NCBI GenBank assembly: GCA_964247055.1
Contig: OZ176051.1
Span: forward strand, 11,780,001 to 11,844,000
Direction of reading: 5' to 3'
Source of the DNA: Paragordius varius
Lineage: Eukaryota; Nematomorpha
DNA length: 64,000 nucleotides
Part shown: positions 1 through 15,895 of the stretch, in pieces
Layout: each line of letters opens with the position of its first letter
How positions within the stretch are numbered: position 1 is the first letter of the stretch
Notes under the pieces: model-generated
Told to the model about the DNA's origin: nothing
The model's input: the letters and a program-made list of their open reading frames with translations, nothing else
Databases searched by the model: none
Translations under genes and position numbers: made by a program

Positions 1-3000
1 AATATATTATATTGTTGGGAATATTATTTGATTGTTTAAAAAATATGGCTTTATTGTTGGAAATACTAAAATATTATTGGGTAATATATGTTCATTGTTG
101 GAAAACTAAAATATTATTGGTTAATATATTTTGATTGTTGGTAATATTATTTGATTGTTTAAAAAATATGGGTGAATGTTGGAAATACTATAATATTATT
201 GGGTAAGTTAAAAAAATATGGTTGATTGTTGACTAAAATATTCTTAGGTAATATATTTTGATTGTTGGAAATAATAAAATATTTGTGGGTAATATATTTT
301 TATTGTTTGGCATATTATTTGAATGTTCAAAAAATATGGGTGATTGTTGGAAATATTAAAATATTATTTGATAAGTTGAAAAAATATGGCTGATTGTTGG
401 AAATACTAAAAAATTCTTGGGTAATATATGTAGATTGTTGGAAAACTAAAATATTATTGGTTAATATATTTTGATTGTTGGGAATATTATTTGATTGTTT
501 AAAAAATATGGTTGATTGTTGGAAATACTAAAATATTCTTAGGTAATATATTTTGATTGTTGGAAATAATAAAATATTTGTGGGTAATATATTTTGATTG
601 TTGGGAGTTTTATTTGATTGTTGAAAAAATATGGTTGATTGTTGGAAATACTAAAATATTCTTAGGTAATATATTTTGATTGTTGGAAGTACTAAATTAT
701 TTGTGGGTAATATATTTAGATTGTTGGGAATATTATTTGATTGTTGAAAATATATGGTTGATTGTTGGAAATACTAAAATATTCTTAGGTAATATATTTT
801 GATTGTTGGAAATAATAAAATATTTGTGGGTAATATATTTTTATTGTTGCGAGTTTTATTTGATTGTTGAAAAAATATGGTTGATTGTTGGAAATACTAA
901 AATATTATTGGTTAATATATTAAATTGTTAAGAATATTATTTGATTGTTTAAAAAATATGGCTGATTGTTGGAAATACTAAAATATTATTGGTTAATATA
1001 TGTTCATTGTTGGAAAACTAAAATATTATTGGGTAATATATGTTCATTGTTGGAAAACTAAAATATTATTGGTTAATATATTTTGATTGTTGGTAATATT
1101 ATTTGATTGTTTAAAAAATATGGGTGAATGTTGGAAATACTATAATATTATTGGGTAAGTTAAAAAAATATGGTTGATTGTTGGAAATACTAAAATATTC
1201 TTAGGTAATATATTTTGATTGTTGGAAATAATAAAATATTTGCGGGTAATATATTTTGATTGTTGGGAGTTTTATTTGATTGTTGAAAAAATATGGTTGA
1301 TTGTTGGAAATACTAAAATATTCTTAGGTAATATATTTTGATTGTTGGAAATAATAAAATATTTGCGGGTAATATATTTTTATTGTTCCGAGTTTTATTT
1401 GATTGTTGAAAAAATATGGTTGATTGTTGGAAATACTAAAATATTATTGGTTAATATATTATATTGTTGGGAATATTATTTGATTGTTTAAAAAATATGG
1501 TTGATTGTTGGAAATACTAAAATATTATTGGTTAATATATTATATTGTTGGGAATATTATTTGATTGTTTAAAAAATATGGCTGATTGTTGGAAATACTA
1601 AAATATTCTTGGGTAATATATGTTGATTGTTGGAAAACTAAAATATTATTGGGTAATATATGTTCATTGTTGGAAAACTAAAATATTATTGGTTAATATA
1701 TTTTGATTGTTGGTAATATTATTTGATTGTTTAAAAAATATGGGTGAATGTTGGAAATACTATAATATTATTGGGTAAGTTAAAAAAATATGGTTGATTG
1801 TTGGAAATGCTAAAATATTCTTAGGTAATATATTTTGATTGTTGGAAATAATAAAATATTTGTGGGTAATATATTTTTATTGTTGCGAGTTTTATTTGAT
1901 TGTTAAAATATATGTGTGATTGTTGGAAATACTAAAATATTCTTAGGTAATATATTTTGATTGTTGGAAATAATAATATATTTGTGGGTAATATATTTTG
2001 ATTGTTGGGAGTTTTATTTGATTGTTAAAAAATATGGGTGATTTTTGGAAATACTAAAATATTCTTAGGTAATATATTTTGATTGTTGGAAATAATAAAA
2101 TATTTGTGGGTAATATATTTTGATTGTTGGAAATAATAAAATATTTGTGGGTAATATATTTTGATTGTTGGGGGTTTTATTTCATTGTTAAAAAATATGG
2201 GTGATTGTTGGAAATACTAAAATATTCTTAGGTAATATATTTTGATTGTTGGAAATAATAAAATATTTGTGGGTAATATATTTTGATTGTTGGGAGTTTT
2301 ATTTGATTGTTAAAAAATATGGGTGATTGTTGAAAATACTAAAATATTCTTAGGTAATATATTTTGATTGTTGGAAATAATAAAATATTTGTGGGTAATA
2401 TATTTAGATTGTTGGGAAAATTATTAGATTGTTGAAAAAATATGCGTGATTGATGGAAATACTAAAATATTCTTAGGTAATATATTTTGATTGATGGAAA
2501 ACTAAAATATTATTGGTTAATATGTTTTGATTGTTGGGATTATTTGATTGTTTAAAAATATGGTTGAGTTTTGGGAATACTAAAATATTCTTGGGTAATA
2601 TATGTGTGATTGTTGGAAATACTAAAATATTCTTAGGTAATATATTTTGATTGTTGGAAATAATAAAATATTTGTGGGTAATATATTTTGATTGTTGGGA
2701 GTTTTATTTGATTGTTAAAAAATATGGGTGATTTTTGGAAATACTAAAATATTCTTAGGTAATATATTTTGATTGTTGGAAATAATAAAATATTCTTAGG
2801 TAATATATTTTGATTGTTGGAAATAATAAAATATTTGTGGGTAATATATTTTTATTGTTGCGAGTTTTATTTGATTGTTAAAATATATGGGTGATTGTTG
2901 GAAATACTAAAATATTCTTAGGTAATATATTTTGATTGTTGGGAATATTATTTGATTGAAAAAATATGGGTTTGGAAATATTAAAATATTATTGGGTAAT

Positions 3001-3035
3001 ATATGTTGATTGTTGGAAAACAAAAATATTATTGG

Positions 3036-6000
3036 TTAATATATTTTGATTGTTGGGAATATTATTTGATTGTTTAAAAATATGGGTGAATGTTGGAAAT
3101 ACTATAATATTATTATGTAAGTTGAAAAAATATGGTTGATTGTTGGAAATACTAAAATATTCTTAGGTAATATATTTTGATTGTTGGAAATAATAAAATA
3201 TTTGTGGGTAATATATTTTGATTGTTTGGCATATTATTTGATTGTTCAAAAAATATGGGTGATTGTTGGAAATATTAAAATATTATTTGGTAAGTTGAAA
3301 AAATATGGCTGATTGTTGGAAATACTAAAATATTCTTAGGTAATATATTTTGATTGTTGGGAATATTATTTGATTGAAAAAATATGGGTTTGGAAATATT
3401 AAAATATTATTGGGTAATATATGTAGATTGTTGGAAAACTAAAATATTATTGGTTAATATATTTTGATTGTTGGGAATATTATTTGATTGTTTAAAAAAT
3501 ATGGTTGAGTTTTGGAAATACTAAAATATTCTTAGCTAATATATTTTGATTGTTGTAAATAATAAAATATTTGTGGGTAATATATTTTGATTGTTGGGAG
3601 TTTTATTTGATTGTTGAAAAAATATGGTTGATTGTTGGAAATACTAAAATATTCTTAGGTAATATATTTTGATTGTTGGAAGTACTAAATTATTTGTGGG
3701 TAATATATTTAGATTGTTGGGAATATTATTTGATTGTTGAAAATATATGGTTGATTGTTGGAAATACTAAAATATTCTTAGGTAATATATTTTGATTGTT
3801 GGAAATAATAAAATATTTGTGGGTAATATATTTTTATTGTTGCGAGTTTTATTTGATTGTTGAAAAAATATGGTTGATTGTTGGAAATACTAAAATATTA
3901 TTGGTTAATATATTAAATTGTTAAGAATATTATTTGATTGTTTAAAAAATATGGCTGATTGTTGGAAATACTAAAATATTCTTGGGTAATATATGTTCAT
4001 TTTTGGAAAACTAAAATATTATTGGGTAATATATGTTCATTGTTGGAAAACTAAAATATTATTGGTTAATATATTTTGATTGTTGGGAATATTATTTGAT
4101 TGTTTAAAAAATATGGGTGAATGTTGGAAATACTATAATATTATTGGGTAAGTTAAAAAAATATGGTTGATTGTTGGAAATACTAAAATATTCTTAGGTA
4201 ATATATTTTGATTGTTGGAAATAATAAAATATTTGTGGGTAATATATTTTTATTGTTGCGAGTTTTATTTGATTGTTGAAAAAATATGGTTGATTGTTGG
4301 AAATACTAAAATATTATTGGTTAATATATTAAATTGTTGGGAATATTATTTGATTGTTTAAAAAATATGGCTGATTGTTGGAAATACTAAAATATTCTTG
4401 GGTAATATATGTTGATTGTTGGGATTATTTGATTGTTTAAAAAATATGGGTGAATGTTGGAAATACTATAATATTATTGGGTAAGTTAAAAAAATATGGT
4501 TGATTGTTGGAAATACTAAAATATTCTTAGGTAATATATTTTGATTGTTGGAAATAATAAAATATTTGTGGGTAATATATTTTTATTGTTGCGAGTTTTA
4601 TTTGATTGTTTAAAAAATATGGCTGATTGTTGGAAATACTAAAATATTCTTGGGTAATATATGTTGATTGTTGGGATTATTTGATTGTTTAAAAAATATG
4701 GGTGAATGTTGGAAATACTATAATATTATTGGGTAAGTTAAAAAAATATGGTTGATTGTTGGAAATGCTAAAATATTCTTAGGTAATATATTTTGATTGT
4801 TGGAAATAATAAAATATTTGTGGGTAATATATTTTTATTGTTGCGAGTTTTATTTGATTGTTAAAATATATGGGTGATTGTTGGAAATACTAAAATATTC
4901 TTAGGTAATATATTTTGATTGTTGGAAATAATAAAATATTTGTGGGTAATATATTTTGATTGTTGGGAGTTTTATTTGATTGTTAAAAAATATGGGTGAT
5001 TTTTGGAAATACTAAAATATTCTTAGGTAATATATTTTGATTGTTGGAAATAATAAAATATTTGTGGGTAATATATTTTGATTGTTGGGAGTTTTATTTG
5101 ATTGTTAAAAAATATGGGTGATTGTTGGAAATACTAAAATATTCTTAGGTAATATATTTTGATTGTTGGAAATAATAAAATATTTGTGGGTAATATATTT
5201 AGATTGTTGGGAAAATTATTAGATTGTTGAAAAAATATGCGTGATTGATGGAAATACTATAATATTATTTTATAAGTTGAAAAAATATGGTTGATTGTTG
5301 GAAATACTAAAATATTCTTAGGTTATATATTTTGATTGATGGAAAACTAAAATATTATTGGTTAATATGTTTTGATTGTTGGGATTATTTGATTGTTTAA
5401 AAAATATGGTTGAGTTTTGGAAATACTAAAATATTCTTGGGTAATATATGTTGATTATTGGAAAACTAAAATATTATTGGTTAATATATTTTGATTGTTG
5501 GGAATATTATTTGATTGTTTAAAAAATATGGTTGAGTTTTGGAAATACTAAAATATTCTTAGGTAAATTTTGATTGTTGGAAATAATAAAATATTCTTAG
5601 GTAATATATTTTGATTGTTGGAAATAATAAAATATTTGTGGGTAATATATTTTTATTGTTGCGAGTTTTATTTGATTGTTAAAATATATGGGTGATTGTT
5701 GGAAATACTAAAATATTCTTAGGTAATATATTTTGATTGTTGGGAATATTATTTGATTGTTTAAAAATATGGGTGAATGTTGGAAATACTATAATATTAT
5801 TATGTAAGTTGAAAAAATATGGTTGATTGTTGGAAATACTAAAATATTCTTAGGTAATATATTTTGATTGTTGGAAATAATAAAATATTTGTGGGTAATA
5901 TATTTTGATTGTTTGGCATATTATTTGATTGTTCAAAAAATATGGGTGATTGTTGGAAATATTAAAATATTATTTGGTAAGTTGAAAAAATATGGCTGAT

Positions 6001-6262
6001 TGTTGGAAATACTAAAATATTCTTAGGTAATATATTTTGATTGTTGGGAATATTATTTGATTGAAAAAATATGGGTTTGGAAATATTAAAATATTATTGG
6101 GTAATATATGTAGATTGTTGGAAAACTAAAATATTATTGGTTAATATATTTTGATTGTTGGGAATATTATTTGATTGTTTAAAAAATATGGTTGAGTTTT
6201 GGAAATACTAAAATATTCTTAGCTAATATATTTTGATTGTTGTAAATAATAAAATATTTGTG
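3036..6262 (+). repeat. Higher-order duplication, 2,687-bp offset
   Basis: Positions 3,036-3,575 recur at 5,723-6,262 with a constant offset of 2,687 bp. Rare variants are shared, for example TATTATGTAAG at 3,111 and 5,798, and CTTAGCTAAT at 3,531 and 6,218. After about 3,575 the alignment shifts to an offset of 2,883 bp (variant AGTACTAAAT at 3,681 and 6,564). The second copy therefore carries about 196 bp of extra satellite. Confidence 0.8.
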
Positions 6263-8160
6263 GGTAATATATTTTTATTGTTTGGCATATTATTTGAATG
6301 TTCAAAAAATATGGGTGATTGTTGGAAATACTAAAATATTCTTAGGTAATATATTTTGATTGTTGGGAATATTATTTGATTGAAAAAATATGGGTTTGGA
6401 AATATTAAAATATTATTGGGTAATATATGTAGATTGTTGGAAAACTAAAATATTATTGGTTAATATATTTTGATTGTTGGGAGTTTTATTTGATTGTTGA
6501 AAAAATATGGTTGATTGTTGGAAATACTAAAATATTCTTAGGTAATATATTTTGATTGTTGGAAGTACTAAATTATTTGTGGGTAATATATTTAGATTGT
6601 TGGGAATATTATTTGATTGTTGAAAATATATGGTTGATTGTTGGAAATACTAAAATATTCTTAGGTAATATATTTTGATTGTTGGAAATAATAAAATATT
6701 TGTGGGTAATATATTTTTATTGTTGCGAGTTTTATTTGATTGTTGAAAAAATATGGTTGATTGTTGGAAATACTAAAATATTATTGGTTAATATATTAAA
6801 TTGTTAAGAATATTATTTGATTGTTTAAAAAATATGGCTGATTGTTGGAAATACTAAAATATTCTTGGGTAATATATGTTCATTGTTGGAAAACTAAAAT
6901 ATTATTGGTTAATATATTTTGATTGTTGGGAATATTATTTGATTGTTTAAAAAATATAGGTGAATGTTGGAAATACTATAATATTATTGGGTAAGTTAAA
7001 AAAATATGGTTGATTGTTGGAAATACTAAAATATTCTTAGGTAATATATTTTGATTGTTGGAAATAATAAAATATTTGTGGGTAATATATTTTTATTGTT
7101 GCGAGTTTTATTTGATTGTTGAAAAAATATGGTTGATTGTTGGAAATACTAAAATATTATTGGTTAATATATTAAATTGTTGGGAATATTATTTGATTGT
7201 TTAAAAAATATGGCTGATTGTTGGAAATACTAAAATATTCTTGGGTAATATATGTTGATTGTTGGTAATATTATTTGATTGTTTAAAAAATATGGGTGAA
7301 TGTTGGAAATACTATAATATTATTGGGTAAGTTAAAAAAATATGGTTGATTGTTGGAAATACTAAAATATTCTTAGGTAATATATTTTGATTGTTGGAAA
7401 TAATAAAATATTTGTGGGTAATATATTTTGATTGTTGGGAGTTTTATTTGATTGTTAAAAAATATGGGTGATTGTTGGAAATACTAAAATATTCTTAGGT
7501 AATATATTTTGATTGTTGGAAATAATATAATATTTGTGGGTAATATATTTTGATTGTTGGGAGTTTTATTTGATTGTTAAAAAATATGGGTGATTGTTGG
7601 AAATACTAAAATATTCTTAGGTAATATATTTTGATTGTTGGAAATAATAAAATATTTGTGGGTAATATATTTAGATTGTTGGGAAAATTATTAGATTGTT
7701 GAAAAAATATGCGTGATTGATGGAAATACTATAATATTATTTTATAAGTTGAAAAAATATGGTTGATTGTTGGAAATACTAAAATATTCTTAGGTAATAT
7801 ATTTTGATTGATGGAAAACTAAAATATTATTGGTTAATATGTTTTGATTGTTGGGATTATTTGATTGTCTAAAAAATATGGTTGAGTTTTGGAAATACTA
7901 AAATATTCTTGGGTAATATATGTTGATTATTGGAAAATTAAAATATTATTGGTTAATATATTTTGATTGTTGGGAATATTAGATTGTTTAAAAAATATGG
8001 GTAAATGTTGGAAATACTATAATATTATTGGGTAAGTTGAAAAAATATTGTTAATTGTTGGAAATACTAAAATATTCTTAGGTAATATATTTTGATTGTT
8101 GGAAATAATAAAATATTTGTGGGTAATATATTTTGATTGTTGGAAGTTTTATTTGATTGT

Positions 8161-11100
8161 TAAAAAATATGGGTGATTGTTGGAAATACTAAAATATTCT
8201 TAGGTAATATATTTTGATTGTTGGAAGTACTAAAATATTTGTGGGTAATATATTTAGATTGTTGGGAAAATTATTAGATTGTTGAAAAAATATGCGTGAT
8301 TGATGGAAATACTATAATATTATTGGATAAGTTGAAAAAATATGGTTGATTGTTGGAAATACTAAAATATTCTTAGGTAATATATTTTGATTGATGGAAA
8401 ACTAAAATATTATTGGTTAATATGTTTTGATTGTTGGGATTATTTGATTGTCTAAAAAATATGGTTGAGTTTTGGAAATACTAAAATATTCTTGGGTATG
8501 TTGATTATTGGAAAACTAAAATATTATTGGTTAATATATTTTGATTGTTGGGAATATTAGATTGTTTAAAAAATATGGGTGAATGTTGAAAATACTATAA
8601 TATTATTGGGTAAGTTAAAAAAATATGGTTGATTGTTGGAAATACTAAAATATTCTTAGGTAATATATGTTGATTGTTGGAAAACTAAAATATTATTGGG
8701 TAATATATGTTCATTGTTGGAAAACTAAAATATTATTGGTTAATATATTTTGATTGTTGGTAATATTATTTGATTGTTTAAAAAATATGGGTGAATGTTG
8801 GAAATACTATAATATTATTGGGTAAGTTAAAAAAATATGGTTGATTGTTGGAAATACTAAAATATTCTTAGGTAATATATTTTGATTGTTGGAAATAATA
8901 AAATATTTGTGGGTAATATATTTTTATTGTTTGGCATATTATTTGAATGTTCAAAAAATATGGGTGATTGTTGGAAATATTAAAATATTATTTGATAAGT
9001 TGAAAAAATATGGCTGATTGTTGGAAATACTAAAAAATTCTTGGGTAATATATGTAGATTGTTGGAAAACTAAAATATTATTGGTTAATATATTTTGATT
9101 GTTGGGAATATTATTTGATTGTTTAAAAAATATGGTTGAGTTTTGGAAATACTAAAATATTCTTAGGTAATATATTTTGATTGTTGGAAATAATAAAATA
9201 TTTGTGTGTAATATATTTTGATTGTTGGGAGTTTTATTTGATTGTTGAAAAAATATGGTTGATTGTTGGAAATACTAAAATATTATTGGTTAATATATTA
9301 AATTGTTGGGAATATTATTTGATTTTTTAAAAAATATGGCTGATTGTTGGAAATACTAAAATATTCTTGGGTAATATATGTTCATTGTTGGAAAACTAAA
9401 ATATTATTGGGTAATATATGTTCATTGTTGGAAAACTAAAATATTATTGGTTAATATATTTTGATTGTTGGTAATATTATTTGATTGTTTAAAAAATATG
9501 GGTGAATGTTGGAAATACTATAATATTATTGGGTAAGTTAAAAAAATATGGTTGATTGTAGAAATACTAAAATATTCTTAGGTAATATATTTTGATTGTT
9601 GGAAATAATAAAATATTTGTGGGTAATATATTTTGATTGTTGGGAGTTTTATTTGATTGTTGAAAAAATATGGTTGATTGTTGGAAATACTAAAATATTC
9701 TTAGGTAATATATTTTGATTGTTGGAATAATAAAATATTTGTGGGTAATATATTTTTATTGTTCCGAGTTTTATTTGATTGTTGAAAAAATATGGTTGAT
9801 TGTTGGAAATACTAAAATATTATTGGTTAATATATTATATTGTTGGGAATATTATTTGATTGTTTAAAAAATATGGCTGATTGTTGGAAATACTAAAATA
9901 TTCTTGGGTAATATATGTTGATTGTTGGAAAACTAAAATATTATTGGGTAATATATGTTCATTGTTGGAAAACTAAAATATTATTGGTTAATATATTTTG
10001 ATTGTTGGTAATATTATTTGATTGTTTAAAAAATATGGGTGAATGTTGGAAATACTATAATATTATTGGGTAAGTTAAAAAAATATGGTTGATTGTTGGA
10101 AATACTAAAATATTCTTAGGTAATATATTTTGATTGTTGGAAATAATAAAATATTTGTGGGTAATCTATTTTTATTGTTGCGAGTTTTATTTGATTGTTG
10201 AAAAAATATGGTTGATTGTTGGAAATACTAAAATATTATTGGTTAATATATTATATTTTTGGGAATATTATTTGATTGTTTAAAAAATATGGCTGATTGT
10301 TGGAAATACTAAAATATTCTTGGGTAATATATGTTGATTGTTGGAAAACTAAAATATTATTGGGTAATATATGTTCATTGTTGGAAAACTAAAATATTAT
10401 TGGTTAATATATTTTGATTGTTGGTAATATTATTTGATTGTTTAAAAAATATGGGTGAATGTTGGAAATACTATAATATTATTGGGTAAGTTAAAAAAAT
10501 ATGGTTGATTGTTGGAAATGCTAAAATATTCTTAGGTAATATATTTTGATTGTTGGAAATAATAAAATATTTGTGGGTAATATATTTTTATTGTTGCGAG
10601 TTTTATTTGATTGTTAAAATATATGTGTGATTGTTGGAAATACTAAAATATTCTTAGGTAATATATTTTGATTGTTGGAAATAATAAAATATTTGTGGGT
10701 AATATATTTTGATTGTTGGGAGTTTTATTTGATTGTTAAAAAATATGGGTGATTGTTGGAAATACTAAAATATTATTGGTTAATATATTAAATTGTTAAG
10801 AATATTATTTGATTGTTTAAAAAATATGGCTGATTGTTGGAAATACTAAAATATTCTTGGGTAATATATGTTCATTGTTGGAAAACTAAAATATTATTGG
10901 TTAATATATTTTGATTGTTGGGAATATTATTTGATTGTTTAAAAAATATAGGTGAATGTTGGAAATACTATAATATTATTGGGTAAGTTAAAAAAATATG
11001 GTTGATTGTTGGAAATACTAAAATATTCTTAGGTAATATATTTTGATTGTTGGAAATAATAAAATATTTGTGGGTAATATATTTTTATTGTTGCGAGTTT

Positions 11101-14100
11101 TATTTGATTGTTGAAAAAATATGGTTGATTGTTGGAAATACTAAAATATTATTGGTTAATATATTAAATTGTTGGGAATATTATTTGATTGTTTAAAAAA
11201 TATGGCTGATTGTTGGAAATACTAAAATATTCTTGGGTAATATATGTTGATTGTTGGTAATATTATTTGATTGTTTAAAAAATATGGGTGAATGTTGGAA
11301 ATACTATAATATTATTGGGTAAGTTAAAAAAATATGGTTGATTGTTGGAAATACTAAAATATTCTTAGGTAATATATTTTGATTGTTGGAAATAATAAAA
11401 TATTTGTGGGTAATATATTTTGATTGTTGGGAGTTTTATTTGATTGTTAAAAAATATGGGTGATTGTTGGAAATACTAAAATATTCTTAGGTAATATATT
11501 TTGATTGTTGGAAATAATATAATATTTGTGGGTAATATATTTTGATTGTTGGGAGTTTTATTTGATTGTTAAAAAATATGGGTGATTGTTGGAAATACTA
11601 AAATATTCTTAGGTAATATATTTTGATTGTTGGAAATAATAAAATATTTGTGGGTAATATATTTAGATTGTTGGGAAAATTATTAGATTGTTGAAAAAAT
11701 ATGCGTGATTGATGGAAATACTATAATAGTATTGGATAAGTTGAAAAAATATGGTTGATTGTTGGAAATACTAAAATATTCTTAGGTAATATATTTTGAT
11801 TGATGGAAAACTAAAATATTATTGGTTAATATGTTTTGATTGTTGGGATTATTTGATTGTCTAAAAAATATGGTTGAGTTTTGGAAATACTAAAATATTC
11901 TTGGGTAATATATGTTGATTATTGGAAAATTAAAATATTATTGGTTAATATATTTTGATTGTTGGGAATATTAGATTGTTTAAAAAATATGGGTAAATGT
12001 TGGAAATACTATAATATTATTGGGTAAGTTGAAAAAATATTGTTGATTGTTGGAAATACTAAAATATTCTTAGGTAATATATTTTGATTGTTGGAAATAA
12101 TAAAATATTTGTGGGTAATATATTTTTATTGTTTGGCATATTATTTGAATGTTCAAAAAATATGGGTGATTGTTGGTAATATTATTTGATTGTTTAAAAA
12201 ATATGGGTGAATGTTGGAAATACTATAATATTATTGGGTAAGTTAAAAAAATATGGTTGATTGTTGGAAATACTAAAATATTCTTAGGTAATATATTTTG
12301 ATTGTTGGAAATAATAAAATATTTGTGGGTAATATATTTTTATTGTTTGGCATATTATTTGAATGTTCAAAAAATATGGGTGATTGTTGGTAATATTATT
12401 TGATTGTTTAAAAAATATGGGTGAATGTTGGAAATACTAAAATATTCTTAGGTAATATATTTTGATTGTTGGAAATAATAAAATATTTGTGGGTAATATA
12501 TTTAGATTGTTGGGAAAATTATTAGATTGTTGAAAAAATATGCGTGATTGATGGAAATACTATAATATTATTGGATAAGTTGAAAAAATATGGTTGATTG
12601 TTGGAAATACTAAAATATTCTTAGGTAATATATTTTGATTGTTGGAAATAATAAAATATTTGTGGGTAATATATTTAGATTGTTGGGAAAATTATTAGAT
12701 TGTTGAAAAAATATGCGTGATTGATGGAAATACTATAATATTATTGGATAAGTTGAAAAAATATGGTTGATTGTTGGAAATACTAAAATATTCTTAGGTA
12801 ATATATTTTGATTGATGGAAAACTAAAATATTATTGGTTAATATGTTTTGATTGTTGGGATTATTTGATTGTCTAAAAAATATGGTTGAGTTTTGGAAAT
12901 ACTAAAATATTCTTGGGTATGTTGATTATTGGAAAACTAAAATATTATTGGTTAATATATTTTGATTGTTGGGAATATTAGATTGTTTAAAAAATATGGG
13001 TGAATGTTGAAAATACTATAATATTATTGGGTAAGTTAAAAAAATATGGTTGATTGTTGGAAATACTAAAATATTCTTAGGTAATATATGTTGATTGTTG
13101 GAAAACTAAAATATTATTGGGTAATATATGTTCATTGTTGGAAAACTAAAATATTATTGGTTAATATATTTTGATTGTTGGTAATATTATTTGATTGTTT
13201 AAAAAATATGGGTGAATGTTGGAAATACTATAATATTATTGGGTAAGTTAAAAAAATATGGTTGATTGTTGGAAATACTAAAATATTCTTAGGTAATATA
13301 TTTTGATTGTTGGAAATAATAAAATATTTGTGGGTAATATATTTTTATTGTTTGGCATATTATTTGAATGTTCAAAAAATATGGGTGATTGTTGGAAATA
13401 TTAAAATATTATTTGATAAGTTGAAAAAATATGGCTGATTGTTGGAAATACTAAAAAATTCTTGGGTAATATATGTAGATTGTTGGAAAACTAAAATATT
13501 ATTGGTTAATATATTTTGATTGTTGGGAATATTATTTGATTGTTTAAAAAATATGGTTGAGTTTTGGAAATACTAAAATATTCTTAGGTAATATATTTTG
13601 ATTGTTGGAAATAATAAAATATTTGTGGGTAATATATTTTGATTGTTGGGAGTTTTATTTGATTGTTGAAAAAATATGGTTGATTGTTGGAAATACTAAA
13701 ATATTATTGGTTTATATATTAAATTGTTGGGAATATTATTTGATTTTTTAAAAAATATGGCTGATTGTTGGAAATACTAAAATATTCTTGGGTAATATAT
13801 GTTCATTGTTGGAAAACTAAAATATTATTGGGTAATATATGTTCATTGTTGGAAAACTAAAATATTATTGGTTAATATATTTTGATTGTTGGTAATATTA
13901 TTTGATTGTTTAAAAAATATGGGTGAATGTTGGAAATACTATAATATTATTGGGTAAGTTAAAAAAATATGGTTGATTGTAGAAATACTAAAATATTCTT
14001 AGGTAATATATTTTGATTGTTGGAAATAATAAAATATTTGTGGGTAATATATTTTGATTGTTGGGAGTTTTATTTGATTGTTGAAAAAATATGGTTGATT

Positions 14101-14845
14101 GTTGGAAATACTAAAATATTCTTAGGTAATATATTTTGATTGTTGGAATAATAAAATATTTGTGGGTAATATATTTTTATTGTTCCGAGTTTTATTTGAT
14201 TGTTGAAAAAATATGGTTGATTGTTGGAAATACTAAAATATTATTGGTTAATATATTATATTGTTGGGAATATTATTTGATTGTTTAAAAAATATGGCTG
14301 ATTGTTGGAAATACTAAAATATTCTTGGGTAATATATGTTGATTGTTGGAAAACTAAAATATTATTGGGTAATATATGTTCATTGTTGGAAAACTAAAAT
14401 ATTATTGGTTAATATATTTTGATTGTTGGTAATATTATTTGATTGTTTAAAAAATATGGGTGAATGTTGGAAATACTATAATATTATTGGGTAAGTTAAA
14501 AAAATATGGTTGATTGTTGGAAATACTAAAATATTCTTAGGTAATATATTTTGATTGTTGGAAATAATAAAATATTTGTGGGTAATCTATTTTTATTGTT
14601 GCAAGTTTTATTTGATTGTTGAAAAAATATGGTTGATTGTTGGAAATACTAAAATATTATTGGTTAATATATTATATTGTTGGGAATATTATTTGATTGT
14701 TTAAAAAATATGGCTGATTGTAGGAAATACTAAAATATTCTTGGGTAATATATGTTGATTGTTGGAAAACTAAAATATTATTGGGTAATATATGTTCATT
14801 GTTGGAAAACTAAAATATTATTGGTTAATATATTTTGATTGTTGG
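8161..14845 (+). repeat. Higher-order duplication, 4,421-bp offset
   Basis: Positions 8,161-10,424 recur at 12,582-14,845 with a constant offset of 4,421 bp. Diagnostic variants are shared, such as TGAATGTTGAAAATAC (8,580 and 13,001) and ATATGTAGAT (9,050 and 13,471). The blocks are about 2.26 kb long and nearly identical, which implies recent amplification. Confidence 0.85.
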
Positions 14846-15895
14846 AATAATAAAATATTTGTGGGTAATATATTTTTATTGTTCCGAGTTTTATTTGATT
14901 GTTGAAAAAATATGGTTGATTGTTGGAAATACTAAAATATTATTGGTTAATATATTATATTGTTGGGAATATTATTTGATTGTTTAAAAAATATGGCTGA
15001 TTGTTGGAAATACTAAAATATTCTTGGGTAATATATGTTGATTGTTGGAAAACTAAAATATTATTGGGTAATATATGTTCATTGTTGGAAAACTAAAATA
15101 TTATTGGTTAATATATTTTGATTGTTGGTAATATTATTTGATTGTTTAAAAAATATGGGTGAATGTTGGAAATACTATAATATTATTGGGTAAGTTAAAA
15201 AAATATGGTTGATTGTTGGAAATACTAAAATATTCTTAGGTAATATATTTTGATTGTTGGAAATAATAAAATATTTGTGGGTAATCTATTTTTATTGTTG
15301 CGAGTTTTATTTGATTGTTGAAAAAATATGGTTGATTGTTGGAAATACTAAAATATTATTGGTTAATATATTATATTTTTGGGAATATTATTTGATTGTT
15401 TAAAAAATATGGCTGATTGTTGGAAATACTAAAATATTCTTGGGTAATATATGTTGATTGTTGGAAAACTAAAATATTATTGGGTAATATATGTTCATTG
15501 TTGGAAAACTAAAATATTATTGGTTAATATATTTTGATTGTTGGTAATATTATTTGATTGTTTAAAAAATATGGGTGAATGTTGGAAATACTATAATATT
15601 ATTGGGTAAGTTAAAAAAATATGGTTGATTGTTGGAAATGCTAAAATATTCTTAGGTAATATATTTTGATTGTTGGAAATAATAAAATATTTGTGGGTAA
15701 TATATTTTTATTGTTGCGAGTTTTATTTGATTGTTAAAATATATGTGTGATTGTTGGAAATACTAAAATATTCTTAGGTAATATATTTTGATTGTTGGAA
15801 ATAATAAAATATTTGTGGGTAATATATTTTGATTGTTGGGAGTTTTATTTGATTGTTAAAAAATATGGGTGATTTTTGGAAATACTAAAATATTC
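9721..15895 (+). repeat. Nested higher-order duplication, 699-bp and 5,120-bp offsets
   Basis: Positions 14,142-14,840 are followed immediately by a second copy at 14,841-15,539, a tandem offset of 699 bp. From 14,841 on, the sequence matches 9,721-10,775 at an offset of 5,120 bp, which equals 4,421 plus 699. The private variant TTATATTTTTGGG links 10,251 with 15,371 and not with 14,672. The order of events can therefore be read from shared variants. Confidence 0.8.
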
